Assembly (NCBI RefSeq): GCF_002941025.1
Contig: NZ_PTJS01000001.1
Location: 4,717,472-4,781,471 of the forward strand
From: Streptomyces sp. QL37
GTDB lineage: Bacteria > Actinomycetota > Actinomycetes > Streptomycetales > Streptomycetaceae
DNA: 64,000 bases
Direction of reading: 5' to 3'
The stretch's first letter is position 1. The number at the start of each line of letters is the position of its first letter. Below the pieces are notes generated by a model. The model worked only from the letters and a program-made list of their open reading frames with translations, ran no database searches and was not told the origin of the DNA. Positions 42,770 through 51,544 of this stretch are shown here, piece by piece. The translations under genes and the position numbers were made by a program.

Positions 42770-45178
42770 TCACGAGCGGAAGCGGCGGCCGACCATACGC
42801 CAGGCCAGTTCCAGGACGGCCGCCGCTACCACCGCGATCCCCACCGCCGCCCACGGCATCGTCGTCCCCACCAGCTTCAGCGCGAAGAAGTCCTGGAGCC
42901 AGGGCACCGCGAGCACGATGAGGAAGCACAGGCCCATCGTCGCCACCAGGGCGATCCGCCACCACGTGTAGGGACGGGCGATGATCGCCAGGACCCACAT
43001 GGAGACCAGGAACAGCGTGAGGGTCGCCGCGCTCGTCTCCGCGTCCAGCGCCCCCGTGCCGGCGTAGTGGTGCCGGGCGACCAGATACGTGGTGAAGGTG
43101 GCCGCCGCCGCGATCACCCCGGAGGGGATCGCGTACCGCATGACGCGGCGTACGAAGTGCGGCTGGGCCCGCTCCTTGTTGGGGGCGAGCGCCAGGAAGA
43201 ACGCCGGGACGCCGATCGTCAGCGTGGACAGCAGCGTCAGATGGCGCGGCAGGAACGGGTACTCCACCTGGAAGCAGACCACCAGGATCGCCAGCAGCAC
43301 CGAGTAGACGGTCTTCGTCAGGAACAGGGTGGCGACCCGGGTGATGTTGCCGATGACCCGCCGGCCCTCGGCCACGACGGACGGCAGCGTCGCGAAGCTG
43401 TTGTTCAGCAGGACGATCTGCGCCACCGCGCGGGTCGCCTCCGAGCCCGAGCCCATCGAGACGCCGATGTCGGCGTCCTTCAGCGCCAGCACGTCGTTGA
43501 CGCCGTCCCCGGTCATCGCGACCGTGTGCCCGCGTGACTGGAGCGCCCCGACCATGTCCCGCTTCTGCTGCGGGGTGACCCGGCCGAAGACCGCGTTCCG
43601 CTCGATCTCCGTCGCCATGTCGTCGCTGTCCTCGGGCAGCCGGCGGGCATCCAGCGGGTGCTCGGCACCCGGCATCCCCAGCTTCTGGGCCACCGCGCCG
43701 ACCGAGACGGCGTTGTCGCCGGAGATGACCTTCGCGGCGACGTTCTGGTCGTCGAAGTAGGCCAGCGTGTCGCCGGCGTCGGGCCGCAGCCGCTGCTCCA
43801 GGACGACGAGCGCGGTGGGCACGGCCTCGGAGGCGGCGTCGGGGGCGTCCAGCTCGCCCCGCACCCGGGCCAGGAGCAGGACCCGCAGCCCCTGCTCGTT
43901 GAGGTGGCCGGTCTCGGCGAGGGCGGGGTCGTCGGCGCCCAGCAGCACATCGGGGGCGCCCAGCAGCCAGGCGGACGCGTCGCCATCGCCCTCGGTGAAG
44001 GCGGCCCCGCTGTACTTGCGGGCCGAGGAGAACGGCATGGCCTGCGTGACACCCCAGCCCTCGCCGTTCGGGTAGGCGTCGATGATGGCCTGGAGGCTGG
44101 CGTTGGGCCGGGGGTCGGAGGCGCCGAGGGCGCCCAGGACGCGGCGGACGTACTCCTCGTCGGAGCCGTTCAGCGGGCGGACCTCGGTGACGTCCATGCC
44201 GCCCTCGGTGAGGGTGCCGGTCTTGTCCAGGCAGACGACGTCGACCCGGGCCAGGCCCTCGATCGCGGGCAGCTCCTGCACGAGGCACTGCTTGCGGCCG
44301 AGCCGGATGACCCCGATCGCGAAGGCGACCGAGGTGAGCAGGACCAGTCCCTCGGGGATCATCGGGACGATGCCGCCGACCGTGCGGGCGACCGAGTCCT
44401 TGAAGTTGTTGTCCTTGACGACCAGCTGGCTGATGATGAGCCCGATCGCGGTCGGCACCATCATCCACGTCACGTACTTGAGGATCGTGCTGATGCCGCT
44501 GCGGAGCTCGGACTGCACGAGGGTGAAGCGGGATGCCTCCTCGGCGAGCTGGGCGGCGTAGGCCTCACGGCCGACCTTGGTGGCGGTGAACGCCCCGCCT
44601 CCGGCGACGACGAAGCTGCCGGACATCACCGGGTCGCCGGGCCGCTTGACCACGGGGTCGGCCTCGCCCGTCAGGAGCGACTCGTCGATCTCCAGGCTGT
44701 CGGCCTCGGCGACCGTGCCGTCCACGACGGCCTTGTCCCCGGGGCCCAGCTCGACCAGATCGCCGAGCACGATCTCGGAGACGGAGACCTCCGCCGCCTT
44801 GCCGTCCCGCCGCACGGTCGGTTTCGCCTCACCGATCACCGCCAGGCTGTCCAGGGTCTTCTTGGCGCGCCACTCCTGGACGATGCCGATCCCCGTGTTG
44901 GCGATGATCACGAAGCCGAACAGGCTGTCCTGGATCGGCGCGACGAACAGCATGATCACCCAGAGCACGCCGATGATCAGGTTGAACCGGGTGAGGACGT
45001 TCGCGCGGACGATCTCGGTGACGGAGCGGGACGAGCGGACGGGTACGTCGTTGACCTCGCCCCGGGCGACCCGTTCGGCGACCTCCGCGGTGGTCAGCCC
45101 GCCCGGTGGCGCGGGCGCCGGCGAGGTCCGTACGGGGTCCGGCTGCTCACCGAAGGAATCGAGTGCCCGCTGCGTCAT
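42770..45178 (-). CDS. Cation-transporting P-type ATPase (HAD-IC, CtpE-like)
   Basis: An 802-residue membrane pump. It has the actuator loop LLTGEADPV, the transmembrane motif PEGLVLL (in place of CPx or PEAL), the phosphorylation site CLDKTGTLTEGG, and the hinge TGDGVNDVLALKDADIG. Membrane helices lie at ~55-100, ~235-300 and 620-795. The PEGL type includes mycobacterial CtpE, a calcium importer, so calcium is the best guess. The stop touches the secreted protein gene, which converges on it. Confidence 0.92.
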   Translation of the reverse strand: MTQRALDSFGEQPDPVRTSPAPAPPGGLTTAEVAERVARGEVNDVPVRSSRSVTEIVRANVLTRFNLIIGVLWVIMLFVAPIQDSLFGFVIIANTGIGIVQEWRAKKTLDSLAVIGEAKPTVRRDGKAAEVSVSEIVLGDLVELGPGDKAVVDGTVAEADSLEIDESLLTGEADPVVKRPGDPVMSGSFVVAGGGAFTATKVGREAYAAQLAEEASRFTLVQSELRSGISTILKYVTWMMVPTAIGLIISQLVVKDNNFKDSVARTVGGIVPMIPEGLVLLTSVAFAIGVIRLGRKQCLVQELPAIEGLARVDVVCLDKTGTLTEGGMDVTEVRPLNGSDEEYVRRVLGALGASDPRPNASLQAIIDAYPNGEGWGVTQAMPFSSARKYSGAAFTEGDGDASAWLLGAPDVLLGADDPALAETGHLNEQGLRVLLLARVRGELDAPDAASEAVPTALVVLEQRLRPDAGDTLAYFDDQNVAAKVISGDNAVSVGAVAQKLGMPGAEHPLDARRLPEDSDDMATEIERNAVFGRVTPQQKRDMVGALQSRGHTVAMTGDGVNDVLALKDADIGVSMGSGSEATRAVAQIVLLNNSFATLPSVVAEGRRVIGNITRVATLFLTKTVYSVLLAILVVCFQVEYPFLPRHLTLLSTLTIGVPAFFLALAPNKERAQPHFVRRVMRYAIPSGVIAAAATFTTYLVARHHYAGTGALDAETSAATLTLFLVSMWVLAIIARPYTWWRIALVATMGLCFLIVLAVPWLQDFFALKLVGTTMPWAAVGIAVVAAAVLELAWRMVGRRFRS

Positions 45179-45316
45179 GGTTCCGACCGTACGGGCGGAA
45201 GGGGCGGTTCACCCGCCGGGCGCCGGAAGATCCGACCGGGGAAGGACCGGAATGGTCCCACGGTCGTACGTCAGGGATCGGGGCCGGGGGATCTCAGGGC
45301 CGGACGGGCCCCGGGG

Positions 45317-45601
45317 TCAGTGGTGCGCGCCGTCGGGCGCGTCGGCGGCCGCCTGCGCGGCGGCGGCCCGCTTGAGCGCGGCGTCCCGCCCCCGGACGTA
45401 CCAGATGCCGATCAGGCCCAGCCCGGCACCGGCCAGGCAGACCCAGATCCACCAGGCGTGACCCCGGTCGTCGAACCAGCCGTAGAAGGGAACCTGCACG
45501 ACGAAGAGGACGAACCAGAGGATCGTGCCACCCGTGATGGTGGCGACGACGGGGCCCTCCAAGGGCTCGGGCGCCTCGTGTTTCGGTGTCCACTTCTCCA
45601 T
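45317..45601 (-). CDS. DUF2530 small membrane protein
   Basis: The 94-residue protein starts MEKWTPKHEAPEPLEGPVVATITGGTILWFVLFVVQVPFYG, the DUF2530 pattern, with a first helix, the loop FDDRGHAWW and a second helix (IWVCLAGAGLGLIGIWYV), then an Ala-rich basic tail. DUF2530 is actinobacterial, of unknown function, and usually near NCS2 permease and MarR genes, as here. Confidence 0.88.
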   Translation of the reverse strand: MEKWTPKHEAPEPLEGPVVATITGGTILWFVLFVVQVPFYGWFDDRGHAWWIWVCLAGAGLGLIGIWYVRGRDAALKRAAAAQAAADAPDGAHH

Positions 45602-45776
45602 GCGATCAGTCTACGGGTTGCTCTGCGGGCCAGTCGGCCCAAGGATCTACGCGCGGAGATAGCGATCTTTCCCTTATGTATTCATACTGAATCTGCTTGT
45701 GGATGACTCGATTCATTCGTGTGAACATCCAAATCTGACTGCTTTCATCCCCCCGATGCACGACTGAAGGTCATAC

Positions 45777-47228
45777 ATGTCCTCCTCGGCCACCGCTCCG
45801 GTCGATCAGCCTCCGACGCCGCAGCAGCCTCACGGTGTCCTTGATCGTTACTTCAAGATCTCCGAGCGGGGGTCGACGGTCGCGCGCGAGGTCCGTGGCG
45901 GTTTCGCCACGTTCTTCGCGATGGCGTACATCATCGTGCTCAACCCGATCATCCTCGGCAGCGCGAAGGACATGTACGGGCACCAGCTCGACGGTGGCCA
46001 GCTCGTCACGGCCACCGTGCTGGCGGCCGCGTTCTCCACGCTCCTGATGGGTGTCATCGGCAATGTGCCGATCGCGCTCGCCGCCGGTCTCGGCGTCAAC
46101 ACCGTCGTCGCCCTCCAGCTCGCCCCCCGGATGAGCTGGCCCGACGCGATGGGCATGGTCGTCCTCGCGGGCATCGTCGTGATGCTGCTCGTCGCGACCG
46201 GGCTGCGCGAGCGCGTGATGAACGCCGTGCCGCGCTCGCTCCGCAAGGGCATCGCGATGGGCATCGGCCTCTTCGTGCTCCTGGTCGGCCTGGTCGACTC
46301 CGGCTTCGTCTCCCGCATCCCGGACGCCGCGCACACCACGGTGCCGCTGCAGCTCGGCAGCGACGGCCACCTCAACGGCTGGCCGGTCCTCGTCTTCATC
46401 CTGGGCACGCTGCTGACCCTCGCGCTGATCGTCCGCAAGGTGCCGGGCGCGATCCTGCTCTCCATCGTCGTCATGACGGTCGTCGCGCTGGTCATCGACG
46501 CGATCGCCGACCTCCCGGCCGGCGCCTGGGGGCTGACCGTCCCGGAGTGGCCCGGCAATCCGGTGGCCTCCCCGGACTTCGGGCTGATCGGTCAGGTCAG
46601 CCTGTTCGGCGGCTTCGGGAAGGTCGGCATCCTGACCGGCGTCCTCTTCGTCTTCACCGTGCTGCTGTCCTGCTTCTTCGACGCGATGGGCACCATCCTC
46701 GGCGTCGGCGACGAGGCCAAGCTCATGGACAAGGACGGCCACTTCCCGGGCATCAACAAGGTCCTCCTCGTCGACGGTGTCGCCGTCGCCGCGGGTGGTG
46801 TGAGCTCCTCCTCCGCGTCGACCTGCTTCGTCGAGTCCACGGCGGGCGTCGGCGAGGGCGCCCGTACCGGGCTCGCGAGCGTGGTGAGCGGGCTGCTCTT
46901 CTCGGTGGCGCTGCTCCTGACGCCGCTGGCGACGATGGTCCCGTCGCAGGCGGCCACCCCGGCACTGATCGCGGTCGGGTTCCTGATCCTCGCGGGCAAT
47001 GTGCGGGACGTCGACTGGAGCGACTACACGCTCGCCATCCCGGCCTTCATGGCCATGCTGATGATGCCGCTCACGTACTCGATCACCAACGGCATCGGCA
47101 TCGGCTGCATCGCATTCAGCGTGATGCGCCTGGCGGCCGGGCGCGGCCGGGAGGTCCCGACGGCGATGTACGTGGTGTCCGCGGTCTTCGTCTTCTACTA
47201 CGCGATGCCGGCGCTCGGCCTCACGTAG
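45777..47228 (+). CDS. NCS2 family purine permease (AzgA/guanine-hypoxanthine type)
   Basis: The 483-residue protein has about fourteen membrane segments. The N-terminal GVLDRYFKISERGSTVAREVRGGFATFFAMAYIIVLNP is the AzgA-like signature. VLLSCFFDAMGTILGVGDEA carries the substrate-binding helix-8 acidic residue, and SSSSASTCFVESTAGVGEGARTGLASVV the helix-10 motif. It imports guanine, hypoxanthine or adenine with protons. The ATG has GAAGG upstream. The leader is unusually A/T-rich for this genome. Confidence 0.92.
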   Translation: MSSSATAPVDQPPTPQQPHGVLDRYFKISERGSTVAREVRGGFATFFAMAYIIVLNPIILGSAKDMYGHQLDGGQLVTATVLAAAFSTLLMGVIGNVPIALAAGLGVNTVVALQLAPRMSWPDAMGMVVLAGIVVMLLVATGLRERVMNAVPRSLRKGIAMGIGLFVLLVGLVDSGFVSRIPDAAHTTVPLQLGSDGHLNGWPVLVFILGTLLTLALIVRKVPGAILLSIVVMTVVALVIDAIADLPAGAWGLTVPEWPGNPVASPDFGLIGQVSLFGGFGKVGILTGVLFVFTVLLSCFFDAMGTILGVGDEAKLMDKDGHFPGINKVLLVDGVAVAAGGVSSSSASTCFVESTAGVGEGARTGLASVVSGLLFSVALLLTPLATMVPSQAATPALIAVGFLILAGNVRDVDWSDYTLAIPAFMAMLMMPLTYSITNGIGIGCIAFSVMRLAAGRGREVPTAMYVVSAVFVFYYAMPALGLT

Positions 47229-47249
47229 GCGCGCACCCGTACGCGCGGA

Positions 47250-47273
47250 GTCCCACCCCTGCGGGGCGGGGAC
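47250..47273. terminator. Hairpin between the permease and RHH genes
   Basis: GTCCCACCCC and GGGGCGGGGAC form an imperfect stem round TGC, 22 bases after the permease stop and just before the stop of the convergent RHH gene. Confidence 0.55.
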
Positions 47274-47276
47274 CCG

Positions 47277-47492
47277 TCATGTGACCCGGTCGGCCGGGTC
47301 CGCGTGACGGGTCTCCGCCCCGTAGAACTTCTCCGTCTCGTCGACGGCGGCGTGGAAACGTTCGTCGAAATCGTCGCGTACGAGCGTCTGGACCACGTAG
47401 TCCTGGACGCTCATACCGCGTCTTGCGGCGTGCCGACGGAGCCGGTCGAGCAGCTCACCGTCTATGCGCAGGCTGAGCACTGTCGATCCCAT
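47277..47492 (-). CDS. Ribbon-helix-helix (CopG/Arc-type) small DNA-binding protein
   Basis: A 71-residue protein. STVLSLRIDGELLDRLRRHAARRGMSVQDYVVQTLVRD is the ribbon strand followed by two helices. The tail (FHAAVDETEKFYGAETRHAD) is acidic. Such proteins act as repressors or antitoxins; no toxin gene is beside it. It is divergent from marR, and two palindromes lie between the two genes. Confidence 0.8.
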   Translation of the reverse strand: MGSTVLSLRIDGELLDRLRRHAARRGMSVQDYVVQTLVRDDFDERFHAAVDETEKFYGAETRHADPADRVT

Positions 47493-47579
47493 GCCAAGCA
47501 GGGTCGCGGCACGTGCGGCCTTTTCGCGCCTCTTTCCGCCTCATACTCACTCGTTCGGGTGATCAGTTTCTCGCGCGTG

Positions 47580-47608
47580 TACCACCAGGTGGTATTTAGC
47601 ATAGCTAA
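47580..47608. promoter_or_regulatory. Two palindromes between the RHH and marR genes
   Basis: TACCACC-A-GGTGGTA (47580-47594) is a perfect 15-base inverted repeat. TTAGC-ATA-GCTAA (47596-47608) directly follows it. Both lie just upstream of marR; one may be bound by MarR and the other by the RHH protein. Confidence 0.65.
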
Positions 47609-47626
47609 TGAGTTACGCTAAGGAAC

Positions 47627-48067
47627 ATGCCTGACCTGATCCACGACGGTGACAGTGCCGCCGCCGTGAGCTCCCTCCGCTCCGCCGTGATGCTGCTGGG
47701 CCGGCGCCTGAAGCACCAGCGCGTCGACGAGTCGCTGAGCCCCACCGAGATGTCGGTGCTCGGCACACTCGCCCGCTGCGGTTCCGCCACCCCCGGTGAG
47801 CTGGCCCGCAAGGAGCACGTGCAGCCGCCGTCGATGACCCGCATCGTCGCGCTGCTGGAAGCGAAGGGCCTGGTCAGACTGGAACCGCACCCCGATGACC
47901 GTCGGCAGAAGATGGTCAGCCGGACCGAGCAGGCGGAAGCCATGCTCGCCGAGAGCCGCGACAAGCGGAACGCCTGGCTGGCCAACCTCGCCGAGGGCCT
48001 GGACGAGGAGGAGTGGGAGAAGCTGCGGGCCGCCGCGCCCGTGCTGGAGAAGCTCGCCCACCTGTGA
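47627..48067 (+). CDS. MarR family regulator
   Basis: A 146-residue winged-helix regulator. SPTEMSVLGTLARCGSATPGELARKEHVQPPSMTRIVALLEAKGLVRLEPHPDDRRQKMV is the DNA-binding domain, with the family DDRR in the wing. The ATG has AAGGA upstream. An MFS exporter gene follows on the same strand after ~97 bases, the usual regulator-transporter arrangement. Confidence 0.92.
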   Translation: MPDLIHDGDSAAAVSSLRSAVMLLGRRLKHQRVDESLSPTEMSVLGTLARCGSATPGELARKEHVQPPSMTRIVALLEAKGLVRLEPHPDDRRQKMVSRTEQAEAMLAESRDKRNAWLANLAEGLDEEEWEKLRAAAPVLEKLAHL

Positions 48068-48164
48068 CCCCGACGGGCGCCGCCGGACCGAACCTGGTCC
48101 GCAGCGCCCGCAGTCACGTCCCCGTCAGCAAGAACGCCGTATACGTCCGAGGAGGCGAACTCTT

Positions 48165-49499
48165 TTGAGTACGGGATCCGGAGCAGACTCCGCCCCCGCA
48201 CCGACTTCCACCCACGAGAGCAAGACCGGCGGGACCTTCTCGTCGCTGAAGATCCGTAACTACCGCCTGTTCGCCACGGGCGCCGTGATCTCCAACACCG
48301 GTACCTGGATGTCCCGCATCACGCAGGACTGGCTCGTCCTGAGCCTCACCGGGTCCGCAGCCGCCGTCGGTATCACCACGGCCCTCCAGTTCCTTCCGAT
48401 GCTGCTCTTCGGCCTGTACGGCGGGGTCATCGCCGACCGGCTCCCGAAGCGGCGTCTGCTGCTCATCAGCCAGGCCGCACTCGGTCTGTGCGGCATCGCG
48501 CTCGCCGTCCTGACCCTCTCCGGCGTCGTCGAGGTCTGGCACGTCTACCTGATCGCCTTCCTCCTCGGCATGGTGACCGTCGTCGACAACCCGGCGCGCC
48601 AGTCGTTCGTCTCCGAGATGGTCGGCCCCGCGCAGCTGCGCAACGCCGTCAGCCTGAACTCGGCGAACTTCCAGTCCGCCCGGCTCATCGGCCCCGCCGT
48701 CGCGGGTGTCCTGATCACGACGGTCGGCAGCGGCTGGGCGTTCATGTTCAACGGGCTGTCCTTCATCGCTCCGCTCGTCGGCCTGATGATGATGCGGACG
48801 AGCGAGCTCCACGCGTCCGTGACCGTCAAGCGGGCCAAGGGGCAGCTGCGTGACGGCCTGCGCTACGTCTCCGGCAGGCCCGAGCTGATCTGGCCGATCG
48901 TCCTGGTCGGCTTCGTCGGCACGTTCGGGTTCAACTTCCCGATCTTCCTGACGGCCTTCGCGGACGAGATCTTCCACGGCGGTGCCGGGATGTACTCGTT
49001 CTTCAACATCCTCATGGCGGCGGGTTCCCTCGCCGGGGCCCTGCTCGCCGCCCGCCGCCGCTCCTCGCGGCTGCGGATGCTGGTGGCGGCCGGCACCCTG
49101 TTCGGTCTGCTGGAGGTCGCCGCGGCCCTGTCGCCGTCGGTCTGGCTGTTCTCGCTGCTGCTGCTCCCGATCGGCATGATCGGCCTGACGACCAACATCA
49201 GCGCCAACACGAGCGTCCAGATGGCCGCCGACCCCGAGATGCGGGGCCGGGTGATGAGCCTCTACATGATGGTCTTCGCCGGGGGCACGCCGGTGGGCGC
49301 GCCGATCGTCGGCTGGATCAGCGACACCTACGGCGCCCGGGTCGGCATGGCGGCCGGAGGCGCGATCTCCATGGTGGCCGCGGTCGGTGTCGGCTTCATG
49401 CTGACCCGCGTCGGCGGCCTGCGTCTGAAGGTCGACCTGCGGCCGGGTCGCCCGCACGTGCGAATAGTCCCGCGCGAGCAGTTGGCCACGGCTGCCTGA
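48165..49499 (+). CDS. MFS transporter (enterobactin exporter-like DHA3 type)
   Basis: The 444-residue protein has twelve predicted helices. It begins with a 25-residue Ser/Thr-rich tail, then FSSLKIRNYRLFATGAVISNTGTWMSRITQDWLVL, the start typical of DHA3 exporters, with GVIADRLPKRRLLLISQ as the loop 2-3 motif and NISANTSVQMAADPEMRGRVMSLYMM later. The TTG start follows GAGGAGG. It is probably an efflux pump controlled by the MarR upstream. A very strong hairpin ends the unit. Confidence 0.9.
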   Translation: MSTGSGADSAPAPTSTHESKTGGTFSSLKIRNYRLFATGAVISNTGTWMSRITQDWLVLSLTGSAAAVGITTALQFLPMLLFGLYGGVIADRLPKRRLLLISQAALGLCGIALAVLTLSGVVEVWHVYLIAFLLGMVTVVDNPARQSFVSEMVGPAQLRNAVSLNSANFQSARLIGPAVAGVLITTVGSGWAFMFNGLSFIAPLVGLMMMRTSELHASVTVKRAKGQLRDGLRYVSGRPELIWPIVLVGFVGTFGFNFPIFLTAFADEIFHGGAGMYSFFNILMAAGSLAGALLAARRRSSRLRMLVAAGTLFGLLEVAAALSPSVWLFSLLLLPIGMIGLTTNISANTSVQMAADPEMRGRVMSLYMMVFAGGTPVGAPIVGWISDTYGARVGMAAGGAISMVAAVGVGFMLTRVGGLRLKVDLRPGRPHVRIVPREQLATAA

Positions 49500-49511
49500 A
49501 ACGACCCATGG

Positions 49512-49546
49512 GACTGCCCTCCTCCCCCGCCGGGAGGAGGGCAGTC
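49512..49546 (+). terminator. Strong hairpin terminator after the MFS gene
   Basis: Perfect 15-base arms (starting GACTGCCCTCC) with a 5-base loop lie 12 bases after the MFS stop. Confidence 0.9.
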
Positions 49547-49784
49547 TCGCGTTCGGTCCCGGGGGAAGTCGGAGGTCTCCACGGTGAGGCCGACGACGGT
49601 CGCGGTGAGGTCGAAGCCGAGGCTCAGCACGCTGCGGTACTCGTCTTCCTTGTGCGCTCGTCGCTGGTGTCGGCCATCGGGGGCATCGTGCCGCTCCTCC
49701 CCGCCGCCGCACGGCGCGGGCAGCCGCGTAGTCGAACGATAGGCCCGCCCCCCGGAGAGGCCCGGACGCTGGGACACTCGCCGC

Positions 49785-50357
49785 ATGAGCAGCCAGAGAC
49801 TCTTCGCCGCCGTCCTGCCGCCGGAGCCCGCCGCCGACGAGCTGGCCAGGGCCCTCGGCCCGCTGCACGCGATCCCCGGCGCCGTGGATCTCCGCTGGAC
49901 CGCACGCGCGGGCTGGCACTACACGCTGGCCTTCCTCGGGAACGTCGACGAGGAGCTGCTGCCGGAGCTGTACACCCGGCTGGAGCGTGCCGCGCACCGG
50001 ACCGGGCCCTTCCCGCTCCGGATCCACAGCGCCCGCCCGTCGAACCGGCCGCCGCTGTGGGCGGGGGCGGAGGGCGGCCTCGACGCGCTGCGGCTGCTGG
50101 CGGAGCGCGCCCACGCCGCGGCGCGCCGGACCGGGATCCCGATGGAGGAACACCGCCGCTACACCCCGCACCTCACCTTGGCCCGCAGCCGGGTCCCGAC
50201 CGACCTGACCCCGTACACGGCGGCGCTGGAAGGCTTCGAGGGCATGTCCTGGGAGGCCGGGGAGCTCAGTCTCGTACGCAGCAATCCGCCCGTGGACGGG
50301 GTGCCGGGGGAGCAGCCGCGGTACGAGGTGGTGCGGGCCTGGCCGCTGGGGCGGTGA
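49785..50357 (+). CDS. thpR: RNA 2',3'-cyclic phosphodiesterase ThpR
   Basis: A 190-residue member of the 2H phosphoesterase family, which opens 2',3'-cyclic phosphates on RNA. It starts SSQRLFAAVLPPEP; the two catalytic motifs are WHYTLAFLG and PHLTLARSR. Its length is normal for the family. A tiny membrane-peptide gene may follow on the same strand. Confidence 0.93.
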   Translation: MSSQRLFAAVLPPEPAADELARALGPLHAIPGAVDLRWTARAGWHYTLAFLGNVDEELLPELYTRLERAAHRTGPFPLRIHSARPSNRPPLWAGAEGGLDALRLLAERAHAAARRTGIPMEEHRRYTPHLTLARSRVPTDLTPYTAALEGFEGMSWEAGELSLVRSNPPVDGVPGEQPRYEVVRAWPLGR

Positions 50358-50379
50358 GCGGGGCGGTTACGCTCGTCGG

Positions 50380-50469
50380 GTGGACCCGAAGACCAGAAAC
50401 CGCATCATGGCCGCCGTGCTCGTACTGATGTTCATCGTCGTCGCGGCGGCGTCCGCCCTCGGGGGCTGA
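50380..50469 (+). CDS. Tiny single-helix membrane peptide
   Basis: A 29-codon frame, VDPKTRNRIMAAVLVLMF then IVVAAASALGG, begins at a GTG 23 bases after thpR. It is a basic start followed by one membrane helix, the pattern of small conserved streptomycete membrane peptides. The ribosome site is weak. Support is the pattern and position only. Confidence 0.5.
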   Translation: MDPKTRNRIMAAVLVLMFIVVAAASALGG

Positions 50470-50499
50470 GCCCGCCGAGGACGGACGCCCGCACGCCGG

Positions 50500-51504
50500 C
50501 TACCAGGCGAAGTTCTCCGGCGACGGGCCCGGGCCGGGGAAGATCTCGTCGAGGGCAGACAGCACCTCGTCCGACAGCTCCAGCTCCACCGCGCGCACCG
50601 CGGAGTCGAGCTGCTCGCGTGTGCGCGGGCCGGAGATCGGCCCCGTGACGCCGGGCCGGGTGAGCAGCCAGGCCAGACCGGCCTCGCCGGGCTCCAGGCC
50701 GTGCTTCTCCAGCAGGTCCTCGTACGCCTGGACCTGCGCCCGCACCTTCGGGTCGGCGAGCGCCTCGCCGGACCGGCCCGAGGTGGACCGGGCGCCGCCG
50801 CCGTCACGCTCCTTGCGGATCGCGCCGCCGAGCAGCCCGCCGTGCAGGGGCGACCACGGGATGACCCCCAGGCCGTACTCCTGGGCCGCCGGGATGACCT
50901 CCATCTCGGCGCCGCGCTCCATCAGGTTGTAGATGCACTGCTCGCTGACCAGCCCGTAGCTGCCCCGCTGCCGGGCCCGCTCGTTGGCCTGCGCGATCTT
51001 GTAGCCCGAGAAGTTGGACGAGCCCGCGTAAAGGATCTTGCCCTGCTGGATCAGTACGTCGATGGCCTGCCAGATCTCGTCGATCGGGGTGTCCCGGTCG
51101 ACGTGGTGGAACTGGTACAGGTCGATGTGGTCCGTCTGCAGACGCCTGAGGCTGGCGTCGACGGCGCGGCGGATGTTGAGGGCGGAGAGCTTGTCGTGGT
51201 TGGGCCACGCCTCGCCGTCCGCGCCCATGTTGCCGTAGACCTTGGTGGCGAGGACCACCTTGTCGCGGCGGTCGCCGCCCTGTGCGAACCAGGTGCCGAG
51301 GATCTCCTCGGTGCGGCCCTTGTTCTCACCCCAGCCGTAGACGTTCGCGGTATCGAAGAAATTGACGCCCGCCTCCAGGGCGGCGTCCATGAGCGCGTGG
51401 CTGTCGCTCTCGTTGGTCTGGGGGCCGAAGTTCATCGTCCCCAGCACGAGGCGGCTGACCTTGAGTCCGGTGCGTCCGAGCTGCGTGTACTTCATGGAGC
51501 CCAA
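50500..51504 (-). CDS. Aldo/keto reductase
   Basis: The 334-residue protein is an NADPH-dependent (beta/alpha)8 oxidoreductase. The catalytic tetrad is visible: Asp and Tyr in FFDTANVYGWGENKGRTEEILG, Lys in KVVLATKVYG and His in YQFHHVDRDTP. The coenzyme-binding end is GPISGPRTREQLDSAV. The TTG at 51504 has GGAG five bases upstream; the ATG at 51495 is the alternative. A perfect 16-base palindrome lies ten bases upstream. Confidence 0.92.
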   Translation of the reverse strand: MGSMKYTQLGRTGLKVSRLVLGTMNFGPQTNESDSHALMDAALEAGVNFFDTANVYGWGENKGRTEEILGTWFAQGGDRRDKVVLATKVYGNMGADGEAWPNHDKLSALNIRRAVDASLRRLQTDHIDLYQFHHVDRDTPIDEIWQAIDVLIQQGKILYAGSSNFSGYKIAQANERARQRGSYGLVSEQCIYNLMERGAEMEVIPAAQEYGLGVIPWSPLHGGLLGGAIRKERDGGGARSTSGRSGEALADPKVRAQVQAYEDLLEKHGLEPGEAGLAWLLTRPGVTGPISGPRTREQLDSAVRAVELELSDEVLSALDEIFPGPGPSPENFAW

Positions 51505-51513
51505 GCCAACTCC

Positions 51514-51529
51514 TTCGAGCGCGCTCGAA
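51514..51529. promoter_or_regulatory. Perfect palindrome upstream of the aldo/keto reductase
   Basis: TTCGAGCGCGCTCGAA is a 16-base perfect palindrome with a CG centre, the form bound by LacI-family repressors. It lies 10 bases before the TTG start and just after the upstream pip gene on the same strand. No LacI gene is nearby. Confidence 0.6.
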
Positions 51530-51544
51530 GCAAGAGAAAACCGC

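Noticed and set aside
49508..50428. Plus-strand frame of 306 codons starting in the MFS terminator
   Set aside because: It begins inside a perfect hairpin and runs as a shadow of thpR.
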